In this document: one piece after another, positions 10,901 to 21,800 of the stretch | How positions within the stretch are numbered: position 1 is the stretch's first letter | Layout of the letters: every line of letters begins with the position of its first letter | Source: Cylicocyclus nassatus | Lineage: Eukaryota > Nematoda > Chromadorea > Rhabditida > Strongylidae | Direction of reading: 5' to 3' | Assembly (NCBI GenBank): GCA_958299035.1 | Contig: CATQJL010000001.1 | Location: forward strand, 23,650,653 to 23,714,652 | DNA: 64,000 bases | Made by a program: the position numbers and the translations under genes | Notes under the pieces: generated by a model | Told to the model about the DNA's origin: nothing | The model's database searches: none | The model's input: only the letters and a program-made list of their open reading frames with translations

Positions 10901-13900
10901 GAGCTGATGGTCTTGAATTCTCGCCCCATAATGCTGGCAACCCCTCTACATCGAATGAAGGTCTCAGCGCGATCAAAGAGTCGCTTTCTGAACATCATTG
11001 AGACGCTATATCCACAATAAAACATGATAACTCAGCGAAGTTGACCTGCTTCAACAGGGCTTCTCCTACACTACTGTGCATAGCATCGTAATCAGCCAAT
11101 CCTGCCAAGTAAGCCAAATCTTTACGCTGAATAGCAAATAATCAGACATGATTTGGATAGCGCTTTAGTCAGAAAGACACTTAGCATAAGACTATGGAGC
11201 ACTAAAACCTTTCATTTCTGAGTAATTCCCAGCAAGAATTCGCTATTAGTAGATGTGTTATTTTCGATTCAACTACCTTTTCTAAGGACGATGTAGAATG
11301 GACTTCAATACATCTTAGGACTATTAGCAATAATTAAAGGTGCTATGAGACACTTTGTTTTTTTTGCTTCCTACTGTTCAGCACTTCAGCTGAAGCTACA
11401 GAAAAAGAACTACAAGTAATTTATATTTTAAAAATGATGATTTTAACCCAAGGCTATTTTTATGCCGCTTATTCGATTTGATTGGGAGATATCGGGAATC
11501 ATGGGCTGATTACAGTGCTATCATTAATGCCTAATCATATAGGCTCAAGGTGAGGTAAGCGTCACAGTGTGAGCTACTTTTTCTAATCAACATGCGCCTT
11601 TAACTAATCGAACCCTAGCATAACATCATAGGATTATCTAAAGTGTCGAACGCAAAAAGAAGTGCTCGATTTGAGCTCACAGGGCTCGTTGCTCTATCAA
11701 AAAATCTAGTATGGTTTTGAGATTGTGAAAGCTAAAGTTTGAAAATGTCAGCTTCTAATTCAGAAGTTTTACAACATAATTGATAAGTATTTCGAAAGCT
11801 CTGCCAAGTGGTTGTAGCAGATTTGCATGATGTGAATGTCAGAGCTTTACACATAAAACACCTATCCGCATCAAAGTAAATGCTGCAGTCAGGTTGAGAT
11901 AGGTCAAATGTGGCCAATGTCAGGTTTACTTTAAAACCAAGAACACAATTAAATGTTTTGAGGTCCCCTGAACGAAAGCAGTAACAACCAAGGTCAACCC
12001 AACACTGTCGACGAATGCGAGTACAGGTTTGCCAGAATACGAACGGTAGGACGATATGCAAGGTATCGGATTACGTTGACGAGACACTGCGACAACAGTC
12101 GGATATTGTTCAACAATGGCTTAGGGATCTCATGTAACATCAAAGCTAGAAGTTCGCGCGTATTGTAGCCAATTTCTGGAAATAAAATTTGCTTAGAAAA
12201 CCAGTATAAACACTTATAACCAGCTGAGACTTCAATTTACTTTTGAGAAATTTTCTGGATAAACTCGCTAATATTCTATAAATCTTTTCTGACCAAAATC
12301 TCCCTACATTAGCATCTGCTCCCCTGATAGTGATTATCTGCGGATACACGAAAGCTTCCTCGTGTGCTGCTCGCTCGCTACTGTTTGTGTTCGTGAACAT
12401 ACTCCAACGCTACACAAACAAGAACCTGTGAAATAGCGCGGTGAGGTGGGAGACGCAGAGATTTACGTACGGATGTAGCATGTAGCGGAGAGACAGCGCA
12501 GACACTACCGTAACCAAACAATGCGTCGCGTAAGCGGCAGTGCGGCGTCGCTCTCAGGCGGCCAGTGCCGACTTGAACAGACAGATTAGAACGCGTTTCT
12601 GGCGATTTAATCTTGTAAGCGCAGGATTATGGTAGTTACGGGAGAGGGCTGCGATTGGTCAGTGATTGGGCATACTGTAAAAGGGTAACACCGTAGTTTA
12701 GAACGGACAGAGAAAATAGGAGATGTAGCAATTCAACTATGTAACCATGTAGCTAAACATACAGATTTTTCCAAAATATCTGCAAATCGTAAAAAATGGA
12801 ACGATTCAGCCTTAGTAAGGTAAAATTTACCTGCAAGCAGTGGTAGATGTTCTGTCCATGTTCCATTTGAAGTCTGAGCTGTTGCATCGCTTGAAGTGTC
12901 CCATTTGAATTCACTTCTGCAAATCATGTATACAGTTTGTAGATTATAGCGCAAGAAATGCGAGGATTTTGTCTAGCCACAGTTTATCACACTCTTAGTG
13001 AACACAACCGGATCTCAGCATCTGCAAGAATGCTGAAAACTGGAAATACGGGACAGTGTTGGAGGTGAGGTACACACAGACAAATCCGCATACACAGGCT
13101 TTAAGAAGTTTCTACAGATTTGGAAAAGGGGCATCGAGAATCAATATTTCTAATTTGACTTTGGGCATATGTTTCCAAGGTAGTTTCGCATATGCAGCTG
13201 AAAAGATACTCTTTCTTAGCATCATAAAATCAGATATATTACTAAAATATAAAAGTTTAGACCAGGAAATTTGTTAAGTTTCCAATAAGGTAGACATTTG
13301 GCTTATCTTGAGCATAGCCCATCAAACTGTACTAAGTAAGGAAGATATTAGTGACAAATCAGGTTTCTTGAAGTCAGAATTTTCTTCGAGACCCTTTATC
13401 AACCCTTAATGTAGCTTGTATTTTGATGGTTATGGAAAGAACTTGAAAAAAGCTATACAAATTATAAGCAACAGCGATAGTTGCGGACAGAGGATCCTGC
13501 AAAGAATTTTCCGGTCTCAAGTAATCCTATTTGTCACAAATATCTTCCGCTTTTAGTAGAAATATTGAGCTATTCTCCCAGAGATTTGTGGAACCTTTAA
13601 GAACAGAAAACTCTGTGGGAGCCTCTCCATTTCTGCGTTGCTTCTAATATGAACAAGATTATTTTTGAACTGGAAATCGCAAATCAAAAGCAACGACAAA
13701 GGTTGGTAAAGGGTCCCGCAGAGAATTTTCTGGTTCCAAATAATCTGATTTCTCACAAACATCCATTCCGCAAAAGTCGGCTGTGCTCAAAACCAGAAAA
13801 ATCTGTAAGAAAAAGCCCTTCTATCAATTTTTTATTGCTTATAACTTGAACAAGGTTAATTTTGGAGAAAAAATGTAGCGAGTAATTAAAAAGAATTCTT

Positions 13901-14352
13901 ATACTCAAGTCTCAAAAAGGCAGACTAAGACATTTCAATTGGGATAATTTGCTAGTGGATCTCATAAACGTAGCAAAAAGCCATCGTTTGAACAAATTAG
14001 CGGTGATAAGATTTGACCTCATCAACTCTTCACTCAAGTGTTTTTGACGAGTGTTTGCGTACGATATGGGTCCGTTGAAGAACAACATAAATACTAGCGA
14101 ATAAATGAATACTCGACATTGAGAGCTGCGCGGCTTCATTATCGAGTATTTCCCATTCAAAATGATCAAGAGCACTCACTTTGAATCGCCAGCTACAGGT
14201 GTCGGCAGTGAAGCGGCGATGCTCTGGCTAATTCCAGTACCAAGCGATGTTGATGACGAACTGCTAAGGCCAGAACTTAATGATGAGCCTAAGCTAGGGC
14301 CTAAGCTAGGGCCTAATGAGTTTGAACTGGCAAGTGCCGACACGTTGAACAT
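7963..14352 (-). CDS. ceh-22: NK-2 class homeobox transcription factor CEH-22 (about 354 aa, 9 exons)
   Basis: Nuclear DNA-binding regulator; in C. elegans CEH-22 drives pharyngeal muscle genes and acts in somatic gonad patterning (family knowledge). Exons (minus): 14352-14180, 12916-12831, 10589-10391, 10351-10263, 10209-10128, 8562-8476, 8415-8287, 8236-8120, 8065-7963; phases agree and give 355 codons including stop (C. elegans protein about 346 aa). It starts MFNVSAL, as I recall for C. elegans CEH-22. Then come a Ser-rich stretch, a KWDT...PLLAGY segment, an acidic run, a basic KRKKRKRR and the homeodomain ([15 protein letters not shown] ... [13 protein letters not shown]), with NK-2-specific Tyr54 and helix 3 [15 protein letters not shown]. 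After it, [13 protein letters not shown] matches the NK2-specific domain. The C-terminus repeats GYLPxTxGYL. The homeodomain is split by two introns, one of 1.56 kb. An upstream in-frame ATG exists at 14376. Confidence 0.93.
8865..8935 (-). repeat. tRNA-like remnant (A and B boxes)
   Basis: Minus strand has an A-box-like TGGCGCAGTGG (8917-8927) and a B-box GGTTCAATCCC (8875-8885) at tRNA spacing. However, the anticodon arm (CCAC..GTGG) and T stem do not fold correctly, so a working tRNA is unlikely. It may be the head of a tRNA-derived SINE inside the ceh-22 homeobox intron. Confidence 0.4.
9190..9292 (-). mobile_element. Fragment of the hAT MITE family seen at 34.0 kb
   Basis: On the minus strand this reads ATGGCTTACCCAGGATTTCC, a G-run, then GCGACAAAAAAATTATTCTG and GATGAAGGTGGCG. 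That follows the order of the 34028-34380 element (GTGGCGTATCCAGGATTTCG, G-run, GCGACAAAAAA, GATGAAGGTGCG). No intact end or target duplication is visible. It lies in the ceh-22 homeobox intron. Confidence 0.55.
13460..13880. repeat. Diverged tandem duplication (about 230-bp unit)
   Basis: Two adjacent, diverged copies share the order ...GCA[AG]AGAATTTTC[CT]GGT..., then ...TCACAAA[TC]AT[CT], then a CTGT-containing segment and ...ATGAACAAGATTATTTT/ CTTGAACAAGGTTAATTTT. The copies run from about 13.49 and 13.71 kb. They lie in the first ceh-22 intron. No coding function is seen. Confidence 0.45.
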
Positions 14353-15995
14353 GGGGCCACTCAAAGTGAAGTGCAATTGACAGCGAGTAGCACCGCCCCC
14401 GTTTGTTGTGTGTATGTATGTCTAAGCAAGAGCGAGTGTTGGGCGCCTGCTCCGCCCATTTCGGGCGCATTACGGTAGCGATCGAGGCGAGCATGGGCGC
14501 TAATACCAGCCTCGTTTACATGTGTCACTTCTGTGATTGGTGCATTGGGTAAGTTGTTCGTGAATGGGTGGAAAATCACAACCCAGGCTGATTATACATG
14601 GCTCGATCAGGGCGGAATTGCTCAATTCAGCGCCCATGAGAAGCCGCACATCCTCCTGATATTGAGAGGGTTGTTTTGTCGAAGGTGTGATATACCCATT
14701 GAGTTAGAAGAGCCACGACAAGAGTTATAGAGTGTGAGCGCCGAGATCGGGCCTTCGGGTTGTGCTGCTCTCAAGTGAAAACCCTCGACGCTGCCACATC
14801 TACCCATCTCCACTTCAGAGTATCGATGTCGGGATCAGTTGTCCATGGCCACACACGATGCACCGACATCAAGAGTATCGTCGGGTCATTTGTAGCTTGA
14901 TTGCGTTTCATCACAAACCATGCACGCTACTTCACGACATGTAGAGTTGAAAATTAGTTTTCTGGAATCTTTCCTTGTTTTTTCTTCCCTGTTTTGATTT
15001 GATTGAATATGTGCTAGGTAGTCTACACAATTACACAGTTTCTTCAGCTAGAAGAAGTTTTCACTGATGAATTACTACCAAGGTCCCCTCGTTTACCGCG
15101 CTTAGTCTCAAATATAAGGTTACAAATACACTCGCATATCTTGTGTCTGATTGTTTGGATTCTTCTTCTCATCGTGTCTGTGTTGAAATTGCACGAAAAG
15201 TAAGCAAATTCAGGACTCAGCTGTCGTTGTGAAAATAAGCTGTCCAGCTTCAGGCATCTGTACTGTGTAACGGTATTGAGCTACATCACAGAATAGTCTC
15301 ATTTTTTCGTCAGGAACAATTTTTTTCAAAAACGGATGTTCTGAAGAAGAGTTTGGCTAGGTACAAAGTTCACAGCAGGATCTGGTCTTTGAAATTTTTT
15401 TTGCATAACTCGACAAGCCTAAATAAGGCTGTCCATTGCCACCTCCAATAGAGAGTTTTGACAGACTTCCCTGATAATTTAAAATACTATCTGTAAGTAA
15501 TTTCCGCAAGGTTCCCTGTGGATCTTGTTTGTCTAAATGCCATAAAAACGTTTTGAGATAGATAAGTGCACTCGCACATCCACATTGATCGACTGCAAAT
15601 ATTGTACTGGAGCTGGTAAACACTCAGAAATGACAGCTTACATTGTTTCTGTGTCGGCACGACTCTAGGCTCAACGAGCGCTTTATGCTGGGCAAATGGG
15701 GATGAAAGGTGCCATAATAAGCACTAGTAGAACATTCACGGATAGCGACAACTTAAAAGAGAATCATTCTACAAACCCAAAAGTTCCAAACAATATTGTT
15801 CTCAGTATTCATGCGACAACGACAGTCGTTCAGCAGCGATACACCTCGTCTTGCTATGAAATGCAAATAAAGAATGATGTGTAGGGGGATCTTCAGCTCA
15901 GAGCAGGCGTACTGTTTGTTCTCCACCTGTGCTGACCCTATTCATTACAGTATTACATTTCACATAGCCCAATCCTTACACGAAACACTGAAACT
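14353..15995. other. ceh-22 upstream region and possible downstream exons of the 16-kb gene
   Basis: 14.4-15.3 kb is the presumed ceh-22 promoter; the first 200 bp upstream of the ATG is GC-richer, with CG-containing blocks. At 15357-15615 (minus) two frames are open after a CTCCAG acceptor, one ending KTRSCCELCT before a stop. This may be the 3' exon of the unknown gene at 16.0-16.9 kb, but I could not fix its frame. Confidence 0.35.
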
Positions 15996-15998
15996 CAC

Positions 15999-16926
15999 AT
16001 TGCCATAATCAGAAGTATTTACATTGTCAGAGCTAAACATAAAGTACAAGGTGTTTGTCAGAAGTTCGTGACTACAGAAGCTAGGCGGAAACGAGAGGAC
16101 GCACTGTAACAGTGTTGATGGTTCCTTTTTGTTACCGCTAAGTTTGAGCTTTGAATTCATCTGAGCACAATATGGTTTTCTGTAATTCTCAAAATTAGAT
16201 TATTTGTAAATATAAAGGAGATTTCTCTCCTTTTTCTGACAGCCTCACAAAACCTCCCTCTCAGTAAAATCCTTAATAGAACGAGGCGCCAGTAACTACC
16301 ATTGGCTTGTTCTGAATCCCAGCATCCAAATTCTACTTCCATAAAACCAATTCGTCTCAATGCCGTTACTATTTATTCTCCAGTGCCTATGAGTCGTGTC
16401 CAAGATGTTCGTGTCATACAAAGTTTGCATTTTGTCTCCGATTTCAGCATAATCTCATCCGCTGTATAAGCGATGGTATTTCGGAGGTCATGCCCCCGCA
16501 GTGTTGTTTGCGTAGTGACGCAAACTCCGTTGTGTGCTACATCAGATTCAATTACTGTTCGTTTTGGAGCCAGTTCATCGAAGAAACTTTGTGGAATGAA
16601 AGAAGTTTGGTAATTCTGTAAAAGTACTGACTTTTGAAAACAAGTGAACTCATTTCATCATCATCCAAACTACCCAGGTGAGAATGAGGTACCGAGTTTA
16701 ATGCTGTTGTCCTGGGTGATGTTGGGGATGTGTCAGTTCATTCTCAACGATGTTCGCGGAAAATTCGTTATTACCTAAATGTAAATTATCGTGATCGATG
16801 CTTAGGCCTTGAATCACTGACCCAACCAAAAGCAAAGTAGCTGAAGTAGATAAAGCGGGTAAGCGGATAAGTTTGGCGCCTACCATACTGGAAAGCTCTA
16901 CATCAACGTATAGCAAAAGATGATAT
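15999..16926 (-). CDS. Multi-exon gene of unknown function (partial model)
   Basis: Not recognised. Exons that fit by frame, splice sites and phase: 16926-16775 (in-frame VELSSMVGAKLIRLPALSTS, then VGSVIQGLSIDHDN), 16626-16420 (FDELAPKRTVIESDV ... GHDLRNTIAYTADEI ... KCKL), 16368-16241 (LRRIGFMEVEFGCWDSEQ), and 16103-15999 or longer from 16160 (SHELLTNTLYFMFSSDN, donor AAT|GTGAGT). The first exon enters in phase 2, so there is at least one upstream exon (none found with confidence at 17 kb). The 3' end is probably near 15.4-15.6 kb. Several Cys residues suggest an extracellular or secreted product. Codon-level openness without a start codon over about 70 codons in the second exon is the main support. 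Confidence 0.5.
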
Positions 16927-17940
16927 CTGCGATTACACAAAGCCGCACCTCAACTCGCGGTCTGTATATACACTACCAAGAGCGGTCTCTATGTGGGTAT
17001 CTTCCGTATTTGTCTCTGCATACAAACATGCAGAGTGAAGGAGCGTCTTTCCTGTTAGCCACCATCATTGCCGCCACCGCAGCCACGACCTTTGTTTGAT
17101 GAGCACCGCGTTACAGTCATCAAGAGGGATAAGCCTCGACTATTCGCGCATTTTTCGTCGCTGTCCATGTCACGAGTGCATGCGACTGGATCTCTGCGTT
17201 TCTGGCCAAGCATCAGTTCGATGGAGATGCTCGTAGGATGCAAACAGAATTTTTCAGAGCGAATTGCAACTCCCTAAATTTGCAGCACTTGTTCACTTGT
17301 TCAACCATACTCTTAGAAACATGGTTGTTTCCTATCTCCTAAATAAATAGGAATTCTTTCTTCTACAATGGGCATCATGACCATGTTACTAGTGAATATC
17401 ACTCAAGTGAAAACGCAGCACTTCGAACTGAATATATTCAGCTGAAAGAAAGCATGAATCATGCAGGATGTTTATGAGTACATACATTGGGTATTCATAT
17501 CGTATTGGAAATACGGATTCTGAAACGTCTTTTTCACATTTTATTTCATCAATGTTGAGAAAGCTATTTTTTATGATGAGTCAACCCTACAAGCTGAGTT
17601 TGTTTGACTATCTTGCCGGAATGCAGCATTTATCCAGAAGGTTTTTTTATAAAGGAGGTATGTATGAAGCTAATAGCCTGCCTACAGTATGAAAAGTACA
17701 CAGTGAAAAACAAGAATAATTGAATTGATTTTGTATAACTCCTTTGAATATATGTGCTCGAACAATTTAGAGGTTGGTGTTAGATCAAAGTTCAAATATT
17801 GTATAAAAGCTCATAATAAACGGCCTAACACCAGTAAGTGTGTGAATGTACAATATTGGAGGGGTTACAGCAGTGTAAACAACAAAGTTGAAGAAGGTAC
17901 TAGTTATTAACTCTAGCGAAGGCTCACCATCTATAGATGC
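16927..17940. other. Unassigned stretch
   Basis: 17055-17277 is open on both strands and GC-rich; it could be a 5' exon of the unknown gene, but no splice pairing could be established. The remainder is AT-rich with no recognised feature. Confidence 0.25.
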
Positions 17941-18589
17941 CACGTCGTCAGCGACTGCAACATTAAAGTGGTGGTGTTATCACCCAACATCAACAAGATG
18001 CAACAGCAGCTGCCATTAATTCTGCACTCGTATCATCCAACCAACACAGATGCAACAGTAGTTGTAACACTGTAGTTGTGATGTTACCCAACATTAACAA
18101 CGATGCAACAGCAGTTGCCACCTAATTCTGCACTTATATCATCCAACCAACACAGATGCAACAGTACTTGCAACACTGTAGTCGTGATGTTAACACCCAA
18201 TATTAACAACGATGCAACAGCAGTTGCGGTACCTAACTCTGCGCTTGTGCCATCCAGCCAACACGCGTGCAATAACAAAATGCCACAGTGTACTCAGCGA
18301 CTGCAACACGAAAGTCGTGGTTTTATTATCCAACATTAACAACGATGCAACAGCAGTTGTGGTATATAGGTGTGCGCTTGTGCTACCCAACCAACACAGA
18401 TGCAACAATTACGGTGCTACAGTATTGTTAGCAATTGCAAAACTAAAGTGGTGGTGTTATCGCCGAACATTAACAACGGTGCATCAGTAGTTGCCACCTA
18501 ATTCTGCACTTATATCATCCAACCAACACAGATGCAACAGTAGTTGCAACACTGTAGTCATGTTGTTAACACCCAACATTAACAACAAT
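17941..18589. repeat. Minisatellite array, left part
   Basis: Degenerate units of the type ...CCCAACATTAACAACGATGC AACAGCAGTTGC... (about 130 bp, with AACACAGATGCAACAGTAGT inside). This is the same family as the large array at 44.09-46.25 kb. It stops abruptly at 18589, where an E2 terminus begins. The open frames on both strands are a by-product of the repeat. Confidence 0.85.
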
Positions 18590-19844
18590 CATACCCTCGA
18601 TACATAGAGCCACGTAATCTGGTAACCTTCACTTTGAAGGCTATGGGGGGACAACCTTCACCTGGAAAAAAACAGAAGTCATCCGGGGCGGAGCCCCGGA
18701 TGTTATTATCCCGACTATATCAGAACAAATGTTAATGAAGCAAATATAGGAAATAATATCTGTAGCTTATCTCAGCAAAACCGAGAATTTGCGTTTTCAT
18801 AGCCTTTTTTATCTAAAAAAAAGGTTTCCGTGGAATTTTTGCCAGCAAGACAAAATTTCTCAGTTATCCTGCAATTTGAATAAAACGGAGTTTCACAAGT
18901 TTAGGAAGCTATAAGTTAACTAGAAACAAGAAGTTGCGCTTAAATCTTGCGCAGAGAGTCGCGCAAGAAAACGCTGGTCTATCTCGTTAATAAGTGATTT
19001 TAACGCTTGGTACGTTGTCGGTGCTCCTCTTCGTGTCATGGCGATCAGAATGATATATAATGCTGCAGAGTTTCGTTGAGACTTCGCGGAGATTAACGAC
19101 CAGAGCTCGCTACCCCAAACGCGGGGCGCGGGGCATTTAGCTCTGGTACCCTTTTCTTCGCTGTTTTGAACCCAGTTTCAGCAAGCTATATATCATTTTG
19201 AAGCTCTTGATCTCTATTTCCACGATGACAACGTCCCAGAACCACCTTTTTAATTTGATCGAGAAATCCGGCAAAAACCCTGTTTTCGAAAATCTCTTCT
19301 TTTTCTCCTAGTTTAACTATTTTCACGCGGTTTTTTTTCGTGCGTTCTACAGATCTTGCTTCTGTTCATAATGCGGACAACCACCCAGTCCTTACCTCTT
19401 CGATTGTGGTGGAATTTTTTGCAAAAATTGTAAAAAGTGCGTTTTTCTTTACCTTGTTCTGTTTCAGTGCTTTCGCATCAATTTTTTTCCAGCTCTGGCG
19501 AATATTGCTTAGAACAATAAGCGCAACAATCCAGACAACGTCCCAGAAAACAGGAACGTCAATGCGGGGGTAAAAATTCAAAGGACGCATCAAAAATCGA
19601 ACCCATGTTGCGAATTGCCGGTCCTGGAACGAAAACTTGCACCTTGAATAGCCGCCAAATGAAGGATTTCAGACCTTTTTGCAGCGTTTTTATTCGGTTT
19701 TCAGCAGTTTCTTTTGCTTTTTACATCTGTTTTACATCATATTCCATTCTCTGATCTTTTTTAAACAACCTTCACTATTTATGACGTCAGATGCTCAAAC
19801 AACCTTCACTTTTGACGCAGTGTCTCTAGACTATCGAGGTTATG
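18590..19844 (+). mobile_element. E2 element copy B
   Basis: Runs from CATACCCTCGATACATAGAG to ...CTCTAGACTATCGAGGTTAT G. Alignable to copy A in reverse: the AAAAGTGAAGGTTGT-like and GAAAACTTGCACCTTGAATA blocks and the ATAACATCC..GGATGA region all correspond. The internal GC-rich hairpin has lost its left half (only GACCAGAGCTCGCTACCCC ... GGGGCATTTAGCTCTGGTAC remains, 19097-19155). Left flank is minisatellite, right flank the Penelope-like fragment. Confidence 0.8.
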
Positions 19845-19849
19845 CGTAC

Positions 19850-20930
19850 AAGACAGCTCTGTGGGTATGTTCCGGCAGCGACGAACGATCATACTACATC
19901 GTCTTGGCCCAGGGCATTGCTGCTTCCAATAGCTATGCTGCATTTGAGCACGGCCGTAAGGCACGCGGGTCTTCTCGGGGCAGGGCTCATGATATGAGCA
20001 CTGATAACGAGAACCCCTTCTGCCTGCCATTCATTTCTGATGAATTGAGCAGGGCAGTGCGGCGAGGCGTACATTAGGCGGGTTTGCACGACGTGGTAAG
20101 TGGTCGATATTCTTCCCGCTAATCTTAAACGCCAATTGGTTCGTAATCGAGCTTACGACCGCATATGCACTACTCCTACTGCATGGTTTGCCCGTATGGT
20201 AGATTGGGGACTGTATGCTAGCCGGGGTTATTTACCTCATTATATGCTTATCATGCGGCGACACTTACATTGGCGAAACTGGACGCCCGCTTTGCTGCCG
20301 CGTTAAAGAGCATATAGACGGTTTGAATAAGCTAAAAGCAGCTACGCCATTAGGGGAACATCGTATTACGCGCTATGGTAAGGCTCCTATACAAGTTACT
20401 GTTAAGATCTTGTCGTTAGAACCCGAGATCCTCACGCGCAAAACTTTAGAAGCGTCTGGATTAGCGCCAAAAATCCAAAAATGAACCGTAAGGAGGAGTG
20501 TACCGCCATAAAGAGAGAACTCGCGCCTTACCAGTCCCTATGCGGATTTGAATATGAGACCGGGATATCAAGGCACGTATAAAAGAGCTGAGGTAATGTC
20601 TTGTATATAGGTGGTCCTCGGACTTCCGTCTTGTGCTATCTAAGGTGAGTACTTTGCTTGTAAATATGATTTTGTTAGCATTAGCTTTGTTTTCGGATTA
20701 TACTTTGGTCTTTTGTTGACGTCTGGGTGAGTAAGTTCATATGATTTCGGCTTGCAGGCTTTGAAGAAGGCGAAAGCGCCGAAACGTTAGCGAATAAAGA
20801 AGTGTTATCAACCTTGGAAGTTCGCCCAGCCAATCCCACTACGAGTATCCACCATGCGTTAAGAGACATCCGAACCTGGACAATCCATAAATAAGTGTTT
20901 TTGAATAACTCTTGAAGGGATACCACGGAA
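19850..20930 (+). pseudogene. Penelope-like element fragment with GIY-YIG endonuclease
   Basis: Remnant of the C-terminal part of a Penelope-like (PLE) polyprotein; the missing N-terminal part would be reverse transcriptase. Pieces in order: NPFCLPFISDELSRAVRR (about 20009-20063), PANLKRQLVRNRAYDRICTT (20113-20172), then the GIY-YIG nuclease at 20215-20310 (GVIYLIICLSCGDTYIGETG, RPLCCRVKEHI), a tail with LSLEPEIL, and MNRKEECTAIKRELAPYQSL (from 20481). At least two frameshifts break it. The GIY variant here is VIYL and the YIG is intact. After the stop, 20715-20790 resembles a hammerhead ribozyme core as found in PLE ends (see findings). It abuts E2 copy B. Confidence 0.75.
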
Positions 20931-21749
20931 TGTTGGCATTGTGTATTCCTATAAGTTCTTTACGCTCAGCAGGATTAGCAAGTAAATTTGAAAACAGCTC
21001 GATGATGTGCACCTAATCCTGCTCATTTCGTTAAATTTGCCGCTGCGATCTTAGATTCTTTTCTACTGAGTCATTCATCCACGCCCTGCACATGGGTGAC
21101 AGCGATCTGTTCGTATTATATATACCCCTTAAGGCAATTAGACTTCCTATGCTGCATGTCAAGCAAGTTGATCTGCCTCATCTTCCTCTGTGATAAAATC
21201 ATAGGTATTATTACTTCACGACAAATTAAATCCTTGGAGAATGAACGTTATCTTTACTTAGGGGCACTCCACGAGATAGTGAAGATGACTAGTGAAACCT
21301 ATTCATGTTGTTAACTAGCATGGGTTTGTTGTGACTACGAGTGAACCTGTTAGCTCGATATTAGTTAACCAAATTTTAATAATTTTGAAAGACATAAAGG
21401 TGGTACTAATTTTTTTGACCTCCTCTTTGTCAGTAGGTTTTCAATTGTGTTTGCCCATTAAAACAGATGTGGGCGAGCAATCCCCTAACAGTTTTATAAA
21501 ACTGATCTTAAAATATTAATCTTTCGTTATTTCATATCAATGTTTTAGATTTTTGTCGCTTACTAGCTTTAAAACAAAGATTTGAAGTTTTTAACTCAGT
21601 TGTTAATAATGACGGAAGTTCTCCTCGCAAAGTTCGTGCCAAATCGCAAGGGTAGATTATCATCGTACTAGGAATCTTATCTTGGCCTCCACTTCATCAA
21701 CCTGTCTGTTTCCTTGTTATCCTCAATACTGTGACTAATAAACTGCCAG
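20931..21749. other. No recognised feature
   Basis: AT-rich stretch between the Penelope-like fragment and the MULE-interrupted frame. Short frames at 21096 and 21331 show no motif. Confidence 0.3.
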
Positions 21750-21800
21750 TTTAAGTGTGAACGCGCTTCTCCACCAAATATTCGAAGAATAACAATTATG

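Noticed and set aside
17941..18590. CRISPR array
   Set aside because: Repeat units are long, degenerate and contiguous with no unique spacers; this is eukaryotic minisatellite DNA.
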